Positions 44,367 through 50,863 of a DNA stretch of 56,683 nucleotides are shown here, one piece after another. Position 1 is the stretch's first letter; each line of letters starts with the position of its first letter. Source of the DNA: Gilvimarinus algae (lineage in GTDB: Bacteria; Pseudomonadota; Gammaproteobacteria; Pseudomonadales; Cellvibrionaceae); assembly GCF_030518215.1 (NCBI RefSeq), contig NZ_JAULRT010000034.1, positions 1-56,683 of the forward strand. The letters run 5' to 3'. The position numbers and the translations under genes were made by a program. The notes beneath the pieces were generated by a model that was not told the origin of the DNA, ran no database searches, and saw only the letters and a program-made list of their open reading frames with translations.

Positions 44367-44626
44367 GCGCCTGCCTCGGGCAGGGCCTCAAAGCCGGGCA
44401 AAAACTTGGTGACAAACACCGCTTTGCCCCAGGTCTGAACGCTGTAGCGCATGCCATGCGTCAGCACGGCCATCACCCGGTCGTAGTCGCCGGTGACAAG
44501 GGTGCAGGTGGGCTTAGTGGCGATCAACAAACCCTCTTGCTGGTTGAGCCACTCGATAAAGCCTTTAATGGGCGGAATATAGTCGCCGTTAAAGGGGTAC
44601 ATGCTGATTTCAGCTGTGAGTTTCAT
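44363..44626 (-). CDS. YkoF-like thiamine-binding protein
   Basis: 87 residues from ATG 44626; a TTG at 44635 is possible but its ribosome-binding site would be too close. The pattern LTAEISMYPFNGDYIPPIKGFIEWLN ... VTGDYDRVMAVL is that of the small YkoF-type thiamine/HMP-binding domain. No signal peptide, so it is cytoplasmic and may hand thiamine between permease and kinase. It overlaps the permease gene by four bases. Confidence 0.8.
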   Translation of the reverse strand: MKLTAEISMYPFNGDYIPPIKGFIEWLNQQEGLLIATKPTCTLVTGDYDRVMAVLTHGMRYSVQTWGKAVFVTKFLPGFEALPEAGA

Positions 44627-44646
44627 ATCAGTCAATTCCCGGATGA

Positions 44647-46782
44647 TTAAAAGCGGTACTCGCCGCTGAGCCCGACCACGCGCGGCTCGCCAAACTGGTA
44701 GTAGGGCTCGGTCGCGTAGCCCTTGCGCGGATCATTGCCAAAGCTGCCAAAGCCGCGCACCTGAGTGTCTTCATCCGTGAGGTTGCGAGCCCACAGGGCA
44801 AGCTGCCAGTGCTCGGCGTTGTAGCCGATACGGGCGTTGATCAGCTCGTAAGCGTCCGATTGCGCCTCGTGGCGGCTGGAAAAATAGAAGCTGTCTTTGC
44901 CCTCAAGTTCGATACGGGCGAACCATTGATCGGTGAAATAGTATTCCCCGCCCAAGGTGAACTGATAGCTGGGCGCATGGGGCAGATCGTGGCCGGACAA
45001 ATCGTAGGGCTCGCCGGTGTCTTGATCCGCTTGGGCATGGGCGTAGCTGATAAAGTCATCAAACTCCGAACGCAGCAGACCAAGGCTGGAAAATACGGCG
45101 AGGGCGTCGCTGATTTGCCAGTTCAGTTCCGTCTCGAGCCCGTAGGCGCTGCCCGAGGTGGCGTTGGTGGTGTAGTCGGAAAAGTCGCAAGGGCAGTTCT
45201 CGCCCTCAATGGTGGTGACAAAGGACTGCTTGGTCTGGATGTCGTCACGGTCTTGATAAAACAGCGCAAGACTGGCCGTCAGGGTGTTGTCCAGCGCGGC
45301 AAACTTGGTGCCCAACTCGATGTTCATGAGAAATTCCGGCTGGTACTCCCGGTCGTCAAACGGTATGGCGCTGTCGCTGTTAAAACCGCCGGCTTTGTAG
45401 CCGCGTGAGATCAAGCCGTAGAGTAAGGAGTTGTCGCTGGCTTGATACTCAAGGGACACTTTGCCGCCGAGCATGTCGTCACCGGGCGCAAAATTGGCGC
45501 CGTCGCTATCGCGGTAACTGGCCGAGCGCTCTTCATAGCGCAGGCCGGTGACCAGAGTCAGTTTTGCGGCCAGGGGAATATCCAGCTGGCCATAGACGGC
45601 GGTGTTTTCAGCGCTGAACTCGCTGGTGAAGTCTTCGGCCAGATAGGTTTGCTGGCGGTATAACGCTTCGGCTTGATCGCGGTAGTAAACCCCCGCTACC
45701 CAGCCGAGGGAACCTGCTTGAGTGCTGGAGACCAGGCGTAAGTCGACAGTGGTGTTGTCGATATCGCGCTGGTAATTATCGATGGAGTTGTAGCCGTAGT
45801 ATTGCACCTCCTGACCTTGCTCGTCTTTGACAACGCAGCTGAAATCCTCGCACAGGCCGGGATAGGCCCAGTCCTCGTCATAGCCGTATTCGGTATCGGA
45901 GGTGGCGTGACTGATAAGGCCCACCATCTTGAGGCGATCGTTGAGTCCCAGTTCCAGGCGCGTGGAGCCTGCCAGGGTTTCAATGCGGTCGTGCCCAGGC
46001 TGATCGGACAGGGTGGAGCGGGTGTTGTCCAGCGAGAAACCGTCGTAGCCGTTGTCGGCATTGACGTAGAGGCCGGTGATATCGAGGGTCATATCGCTGG
46101 CCGGTTGCCAGCGCAGTTTGGCGCGGGCGGTTTGCTCGTCAATACGGGCGTTGTCGTCGGTGTCCAGGTAGGCGTTGTCTTGATAGCCGTCCGAGCGGTG
46201 TTGCTCCAGTGCCAGGCGCGCACTGACCGTGTCGCTCAGCGGGCCGCTCAGCACGCCGCTGGTGGTGCGGGTATTGTAGTCACCCAGGGTGGCGGCCACT
46301 TCGCCGCTGAAGGTTTCGGTGGGTGTGCCAGAAACCATGTTGATCAGGCCGGCCAGGGCGTTCGCCCCAAAGAGCGTACCCTGAGGGCCGCGCAATATTT
46401 CTACCTGAGCGATGTCCAGCGTGGTAGCGGCGCCGCCGAGGCCGGTGAGGTCGATGCCGTCTACCAAAAGACCCACCGATGGGTTGACCGGCTCGACAAA
46501 CTGGCTGCGCTCACCGATACCGCGAATTTGGAAAAAGCGTCCGCGCGAGGCGCCGGCCGAGAAATTAACGTTGGGCGCGATGTTAAGAATTTGCGCCAGG
46601 TGCTCGGCGCCGCGCGACTTTATGGTGCGCTCATCGATCACTGTGGCACTGGTGGCCAGCTCGTTCAGGTTGGCCGCACGAAAGTCCGCGGTCACGCGGA
46701 TTTCTTCAATCGTCTGTTGAGCGTATACGGGTGCGCTAATGGCCAGAGCCAGTGCGCAGAGGCGAAAGTTGCTGGGTTTCAT
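44647..46782 (-). CDS. TonB-dependent outer-membrane receptor, probable thiamine uptake
   Basis: 711 residues from ATG 46782; the open frame extends to 47001 through the riboswitch. Signal peptide MKPSNFRLCALALAISAPVYA, plug domain (ELATSATVIDERTIKSRGAEHLAQIL, VEILRGPQGTLFGANALAGLINMVS) and a 22-strand beta-barrel ending in SGEYRF, with the C-terminal Phe needed for BamA assembly. The riboswitch and downstream genes identify the ligand as thiamine or a precursor (Omr1-like). GGAG seven bases before the start sits in a hairpin. Confidence 0.9.
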   Translation of the reverse strand: MKPSNFRLCALALAISAPVYAQQTIEEIRVTADFRAANLNELATSATVIDERTIKSRGAEHLAQILNIAPNVNFSAGASRGRFFQIRGIGERSQFVEPVNPSVGLLVDGIDLTGLGGAATTLDIAQVEILRGPQGTLFGANALAGLINMVSGTPTETFSGEVAATLGDYNTRTTSGVLSGPLSDTVSARLALEQHRSDGYQDNAYLDTDDNARIDEQTARAKLRWQPASDMTLDITGLYVNADNGYDGFSLDNTRSTLSDQPGHDRIETLAGSTRLELGLNDRLKMVGLISHATSDTEYGYDEDWAYPGLCEDFSCVVKDEQGQEVQYYGYNSIDNYQRDIDNTTVDLRLVSSTQAGSLGWVAGVYYRDQAEALYRQQTYLAEDFTSEFSAENTAVYGQLDIPLAAKLTLVTGLRYEERSASYRDSDGANFAPGDDMLGGKVSLEYQASDNSLLYGLISRGYKAGGFNSDSAIPFDDREYQPEFLMNIELGTKFAALDNTLTASLALFYQDRDDIQTKQSFVTTIEGENCPCDFSDYTTNATSGSAYGLETELNWQISDALAVFSSLGLLRSEFDDFISYAHAQADQDTGEPYDLSGHDLPHAPSYQFTLGGEYYFTDQWFARIELEGKDSFYFSSRHEAQSDAYELINARIGYNAEHWQLALWARNLTDEDTQVRGFGSFGNDPRKGYATEPYYQFGEPRVVGLSGEYRF

Positions 46783-46783
46783 A

Positions 46784-46812
46784 GAGTCTCCGGTTACAAC
46801 AATTGGAGACCC
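46784..46812 (-). promoter_or_regulatory. Ribosome-binding-site-sequestering hairpin
   Basis: On the minus strand GGGTCTCC (46812-46805) can pair with GGAGACTC (46791-46784), seven of eight positions, around AATTGTTGTAACC. The second arm contains the GGAG of the receptor gene. This fits a riboswitch that acts on translation initiation. Confidence 0.65.
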
Positions 46813-46856
46813 GGTCTGCGGATAAGCGTGGATATGAGAGGCGCTGTGCGCGTAAT

Positions 46857-46957
46857 GTCCTATCCCTACGCCGGCATTAACCGGATCAGGTTCAACGGGT
46901 CCGCATGCGATGCGTCTCAGGCCTGGGCCGCAACAGCCGCCAGCCACCCCGAGGATG
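46857..46957 (-). ncRNA. TPP (THI-element) riboswitch
   Basis: On the minus strand the leader reads CTCGGGGTGGCTG, then GCCTGAGACGCAT, ACCCGTTGAACCTGATCCGG and TTAATGCCGGCGTAGGGA in the right order and spacing. These are the CTGAGA box (pyrimidine-binding loop) and the ACC-TGAACCTGATC-GGTTAATNCCGGCGTAGGGA blocks of the thi box. Binding of thiamine pyrophosphate should switch off the receptor, binding protein, permease and kinase-like genes. Confidence 0.97.
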
Positions 46958-46963
46958 GCGTGA

Positions 46964-46992
46964 ATTTTACGCCTGATGCGTCGGCGCAGCAA
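46964..46992 (-). promoter_or_regulatory. Sigma70 promoter of the thiamine operon
   Basis: TTGCTG and TAAAAT, read on the minus strand, are separated by exactly 17 bases. Transcription would begin around 46957, right at the 5' edge of the riboswitch. Confidence 0.7.
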
Positions 46993-47118
46993 TACGCGCA
47001 CCTCGGGGCCAGGGTGAGTGTATTTTTACTATCAAACTGGTAAGCCGAGGCGCGAAAGATTACTATCGTAGCGAAAGATGACTAATCTGCCGCGCGAGCA
47101 GAGCGAGGAAACACACTC

Positions 47119-47838
47119 TTGGCCAAGCCACCCGTTCGATTTTTTGATAAAGCCGCCGCCGATGGGGGCAAAGGTATTTCCTATCACCGCCCATCCGCCA
47201 GCCAGATTTACGGTTTTGTCCGCGATGCCATTGTGAGTATGGAATTACTGCCGGGGCAGATGATTTCCGAAACCGCCCTGGCTGCCAAGTTCGGCGTCAG
47301 CCGCACACCTGTGCGCGAGGCGCTGATCCAGTTGTCCGCCATCGGTTTTGTCGATGTCTTGCCCCAGCGCGGCACCTTCGTGTCACGCTTCAGTATGGAA
47401 AAAATTCTCGAGGCGCGCTTTATTCGCGAGGCGTTGGAATTGTCGGTGGTCAGTTATCTCGCAGAGAATATTACCGATGAAATCGTCGAGGCGGGTGAGC
47501 GCATTATTGCCGAGCAGAAACTCGCCGCGGCCGACGATGACGCCCTGGCGTTTCAGAAGTTGGACGATTGCTTCCACCAAACTCTGGCCGACTTTACCTG
47601 CTATCCCCGGGTGGCACTGTTGATTGAAGCGGAAAAAGCCCATATGGACCGGGTGCGTAATCTTAGCCTGCACATGCGCGGCCAATACAAGCGCGTTTTG
47701 TCGCAGCACAGCGCCATTATCAAGGCCTTAAAGTCTGGCTCTCCCGCGAAAGCCGTGGAGGCCATGAGTGTACACATGAAAGATGTGTACAACGTTCTCA
47801 AGGTGATTCCCAAAGAGCACCCCGAGTACTTCCTCTAG
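47119..47838 (+). CDS. GntR-family (FadR/FCD) transcriptional regulator
   Basis: 239 residues with a TTG start (GAGCGAGG upstream). N-terminal winged helix (QIYGFVRDAIVSMELLPGQMI, LAAKFGVSRTPVREALIQLSAIGFVDVLPQRGTFV), then an FCD effector domain (ILEARFIREALELSVV, FQKLDDCFHQTLADF, MDRVRNLS, HSAIIKALKSGSPAKAVEAMSVHM) with the metal-binding Asp and His residues. UxuR/ExuR-type members sense hexuronates. The palindromes at 42915, 48206 and 48241 fit its expected operator, making GH67 a likely target. Confidence 0.92.
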   Translation: MAKPPVRFFDKAAADGGKGISYHRPSASQIYGFVRDAIVSMELLPGQMISETALAAKFGVSRTPVREALIQLSAIGFVDVLPQRGTFVSRFSMEKILEARFIREALELSVVSYLAENITDEIVEAGERIIAEQKLAAADDDALAFQKLDDCFHQTLADFTCYPRVALLIEAEKAHMDRVRNLSLHMRGQYKRVLSQHSAIIKALKSGSPAKAVEAMSVHMKDVYNVLKVIPKEHPEYFL

Positions 47839-47860
47839 AGGTTTGTCTGTGACGCCTAAG

Positions 47861-47889
47861 ACAAAAAAAACCCCGCAGTGGCGGGGTTA
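47861..47889 (-). terminator. Strong terminator, best on the minus strand
   Basis: Stem AACCCCGC/GCGGGGTT with an AGTG loop, preceded by eight A on the + strand. On the minus strand it is a textbook Rho-independent terminator (stem, then T8). It may also end the GntR transcript, but the + strand lacks a T-run. Confidence 0.75.
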
Positions 47890-48446
47890 AGATTCTAACG
47901 TACGAGGAGAGTACATCGAAATTTCTCGGGGGCCTCTGGCTTGTCGGCCAACCGTTTAAACCGAAGTCTTGGTGCACGGACAAAGGCGGGCCAATATTGT
48001 ATTAACCTCAACCCACTCGTTCTGTCACTGTGGATCGCCCGCTTCGGTGTTCACCGCGCGGCGTTGAGCCTGATTTCTTTTGTGTCGGTCTTTTTCATGT
48101 CTGCCTGGAACCGAAGAGGGTATCAAGGCGGTGTCTGGAGCTACGGATTCTTCCGGCCTAGTTATTGTGTGCGATTACCGAACCTTATTGTCGGGTGCCG
48201 GGCCTCTTGTATACAAGGCATTTAGTCACAAATACTATAACTGGTATACAAGTCTGTCAAATTTTTCATGTGCTATTTTTCTTTGGTAGAAAATGGCGCC
48301 AGCCAGTCCCCTTGGGGTTTGGTCGAATGCGCTAGGGCGCTTACAATTGCCTGTGCGGTAAGCGAGCCTGTTGTTGCGTCAGGACGGCAGACCGTGTTTT
48401 AGAGCGGCCTTGGCCGCCGCCCATACTGACAGATACGAGACTTGCT
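47890..48446. other. Gene-free region with two GntR-type sites
   Basis: No convincing gene: frames of up to 94 codons exist but lack family features and ribosome-binding sites. The region holds the paired operator-like sites at 48206-48252. On the minus strand it leads into the terminator at 47861-47889, so a small RNA is possible. The final 150 bp may carry the HopJ-gene promoter. Confidence 0.5.
48206..48252. promoter_or_regulatory. Paired GntR-type operator sites
   Basis: CTTGTATACAAG at 48206-48217 and CTGGTATACAAG at 48241-48252, one mismatch apart with centres 35 bp apart. TACTATAA between them resembles a -10 region. Identical to the core at 42915, implying a shared regulator. Confidence 0.65.
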
Positions 48447-48791
48447 ATGACACTGGAAATGTTCCTGACCAAACTCACCACCGAGCCACTGAACGTCGAG
48501 TTTGACGAAACCATGGCCATTATTGAGGCCTACTACCGGCATACCCCCACCGCGTTTACCAATGGTGAGCTGCATAACGGCGAGAAGGACAACCAGGGTT
48601 CGTGCAAAATTCTGGCGTTTGGTCAGTTAAATGGGCTGACTGAAGCCCAGACGTTGGCCTGCTTTGGCCGCTATTACCGCGAGGATGTATTGCAGCATCC
48701 GGAGGGTTCAGATCACGGCAATATCCGCAACTTTATCGCTCACGGTTGGGCCGGCGTGGCATTTAAAGGGGAGGCTCTGGAAAAACGTTAA
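48447..48791 (+). CDS. HopJ-family protein
   Basis: 114-residue cytoplasmic protein. LTKLTTEPLNVEFDETMAII, YYRHTPTAFTNGELHN and GSCKILAFGQLNGLTEAQTL are the conserved blocks of the HopJ family. The name comes from a Pseudomonas syringae effector, but most members are in non-pathogens with no type III secretion system, as here, so a housekeeping role is more likely. Confidence 0.88.
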   Translation: MTLEMFLTKLTTEPLNVEFDETMAIIEAYYRHTPTAFTNGELHNGEKDNQGSCKILAFGQLNGLTEAQTLACFGRYYREDVLQHPEGSDHGNIRNFIAHGWAGVAFKGEALEKR

Positions 48792-48850
48792 GCTGTACCC
48801 GCCCACCGGATACCGCTAGGATAGGGCCTGGTAATGACCGTGTCGGTAAC

Positions 48851-50005
48851 ATGCTGAATTTTTATAAGAAAGCCTTTGCGGTTCTTTGTGTCCTTTTGCT
48901 GTTGAGTGGGCTGATCGCCTACTGGACTGTCCAGCGAACTTTTTCCTTTGAGGCGCTTCTGCCAGCGCCGCAAAGCGGCTATCTGTGGCAGGCGGTATTG
49001 GAGGACGATGCGTCTCAGGCCGGCGAGTCGACGGTGCGTATTGTTGATGACCACTACAGCCTGGAGTTTGCACTGCAGTTGTCTGATGTGGCCCCTTACC
49101 CCTATGCCGGTCTTGCCCTGAACTTTGTCGATCCGGACAGTCAGACAAGTACTGTGGATTTGACTCCTTACAATAAAGTGTCTTTCAGTGTGAAGTGTAG
49201 CCCGGCCAATGTGTTGGGCTTTTCGGCGTCAACCCTTGAGGCGGGTATCAGTAAAGTGGGCGAGCCCCTGACCTATCGCTCTCCCGCCAGCTATTTTGCC
49301 TGCGACGACCAGTGGTCGTCGGTAACCATTGACCTGACCCGCCTGGAGACGCCTCAGTGGTGGCTGGAAGCCCAGGGTTTAAAATTGTCCATGACGGAAT
49401 ACCAGTTGGATGAGGTGGTTAAACTGGTATTCGGCTCTAGCTATCAAAGCCCGATGGGCGTCGCTTCCCGGGTGCAGATTAACAATCTCACTCTGCAGGG
49501 GCGCGACTGGCGCTATCTGTATCTGTTGGCGGCGCTCTTGCTGGCGGGTTGGTTGGGCGCAATTGTCTGGTTGTGGCGCGAGCATACCCTGGCACTGACG
49601 CGCGCTTTGAAAATCAAACTGCAAAAAGACAGGCCTCTGGTGGCCTACCAGCAGTTGTCTATCGAGCCCACCCGAGATCGGGAAAAGGATGCCCTGTTGC
49701 GCTACCTGGCCACAGAGTACGCCAATAGCGAGCTGAATCTGGACACCATGGTCAAGGACATCGGTGTCAGTCGAACCAAAATCAACGACATACTCAAAGC
49801 CGAGCTGGGGTTTACCTTTACCAGTTATCTGAACAAGGTGCGTTTGACGGAAGCGGCCCGATTATTGTCTTCCGGTGGCGAGTCGAGCATTGCTGAAATT
49901 GCCTATTCTGTGGGCTACCGCAACGTGTCCTACTTTAACAAGCTGTTTAAGGACGAGTACGGGTGCACGCCCAAGGTGTTTAAGAATATCTATCAGAGCA
50001 AATGA
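48851..50005 (+). CDS. Membrane-anchored AraC-type regulator with periplasmic sensor domain
   Basis: 384 residues. Two membrane segments (about 8-27 and 221-242) flank a periplasmic beta-rich domain (about 30-218) resembling carbohydrate-binding jelly rolls (ALNFVDPDSQTSTVDLTPYNKVSF, WSSVTIDLTRLETPQWW, ASRVQINNLTL). A short cytoplasmic linker leads to a C-terminal AraC helix-turn-helix pair (about 285-380: MVKDIGVSRTKINDILKAEL, IAEIAYSVGYRNVSYFNKLFKDEYGCTPK). The layout suggests direct sensing of an extracytoplasmic ligand and DNA binding by one polypeptide. The neighbouring GH16 glucanase is a candidate target. Confidence 0.85.
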   Translation: MLNFYKKAFAVLCVLLLLSGLIAYWTVQRTFSFEALLPAPQSGYLWQAVLEDDASQAGESTVRIVDDHYSLEFALQLSDVAPYPYAGLALNFVDPDSQTSTVDLTPYNKVSFSVKCSPANVLGFSASTLEAGISKVGEPLTYRSPASYFACDDQWSSVTIDLTRLETPQWWLEAQGLKLSMTEYQLDEVVKLVFGSSYQSPMGVASRVQINNLTLQGRDWRYLYLLAALLLAGWLGAIVWLWREHTLALTRALKIKLQKDRPLVAYQQLSIEPTRDREKDALLRYLATEYANSELNLDTMVKDIGVSRTKINDILKAELGFTFTSYLNKVRLTEAARLLSSGGESSIAEIAYSVGYRNVSYFNKLFKDEYGCTPKVFKNIYQSK

Positions 50006-50162
50006 AAAGATAGGTTTTTGATTTTGGCACTTTCATTTTCCGCAAAAAACCTTCAACTTTTGTCCGCCTTGTACAGTTTTTTCCAATTTCATTACTGCTA
50101 AAGCGCTGTTTTACCTAGGCTTTGGGCTCCTACCCCGTTCAACTGGAAAACAGAGGCACAGC

Positions 50163-50645
50163 ATGGCCATAACAATAACGACTGGGGCAAGCATAGGCAT
50201 TGATGCCCCACTGCCTGTTCAGTCTGCGAGCAGACTGATAAAAAATCATCCTGCCGGAATGCTCTTCCGCTTTTGCAAATACCGCGTTGAGAACGACTGT
50301 GCGCTGGTGGAGGCGGAGCTGGAACAGAAGCTGTCCATTGGCGCGCCGGGCTTTCGCGGTGCCCTTGGGTGTCTTATCGACTGTGTGGTGCAGTTGGCCA
50401 GTCATGACCCCCTGGGCGACAGTGGTATTACCGAGCTGGAAGTCGGCTACGGCGAGCCCTGGCAGGGTGGCCCCGTGCGCTTAGACGCGCAGATCCTCTC
50501 ACGGGAAGACGGCTTGGCGATATTTTCCTGTAGCGTCAGCAGTCTGCGCGATGGCGCCCACCTGGCACAGGCGCAGGGAACGCTCTGCAGCGCTGGTCGT
50601 GAGTCGGGCTTTAACCGCGTGGGTGTCGTCAGCCAGCTGGCTTAA
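50163..50645 (+). CDS. Hotdog-fold thioesterase-like protein
   Basis: 160 residues. The pattern FRFCKYRVENDCALVEAELEQ, a helix beginning GFRGALGCLIDCVVQLA, then ITELEVGYGEPWQGGPVRLDA and repeated strands is the PaaI-like hotdog fold. Typical catalytic Asp (LIDC) lies in the central helix. Substrate unknown; probably an acyl-CoA thioesterase. GAGGCA precedes ATG 50163. Confidence 0.7.
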   Translation: MAITITTGASIGIDAPLPVQSASRLIKNHPAGMLFRFCKYRVENDCALVEAELEQKLSIGAPGFRGALGCLIDCVVQLASHDPLGDSGITELEVGYGEPWQGGPVRLDAQILSREDGLAIFSCSVSSLRDGAHLAQAQGTLCSAGRESGFNRVGVVSQLA

Positions 50646-50675
50646 GTGACCGAAAATGCGGCTCGTCATAAAAAA

Positions 50676-50703
50676 GGGCCTGCTCACTTGCGTGAGCAGG
50701 CCC
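50676..50703. terminator. Strong hairpin terminator
   Basis: 12-bp perfect stem GGGCCTGCTCAC/GTGAGCAGGCCC with loop TTGC, preceded by a run of A. On the minus strand it has a T-run and backs up the GH16 terminator; on the + strand it can end the hotdog transcript. Confidence 0.7.
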
Positions 50704-50792
50704 AAGAGGGTGGGTTATACCCGTCAGCTATTGAAAGGTCTCTACTCCGAGCACCTCCACATTACTGTGAGGGGCTTACCGGAGCCGACTGG

Positions 50793-50825
50793 AAAAGGCC
50801 TGAACGCTGATCCTCCAGGCCTTTT
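50793..50825 (-). terminator. Terminator of the GH16 gene
   Basis: 10-bp perfect stem AAAAGGCCTG/CAGGCCTTTT with a 13-base loop, 39 bases after the GH16 stop. The A/T ends make it usable on both strands. Confidence 0.75.
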
Positions 50826-50863
50826 GTGAATCAACGTCCCTGTTATATGCAGATGCTGGATGT

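Noticed and set aside
45802-47043. 413-codon + strand frame opposite the TonB receptor
   Set aside because: Antisense shadow of a high-GC gene; it covers the TPP riboswitch complement and has no family features.
47941-48225. 94-codon + strand frame in the gap after the GntR gene
   Set aside because: Arg/Ser/Cys-rich random-looking translation without start signals; it runs into the GntR-type operator site.
48447-48791. HopJ gene as evidence of a type III secretion system or pathogenicity
   Set aside because: The HopJ family is widespread in non-pathogens, and no secretion genes or effector promoter are seen nearby.
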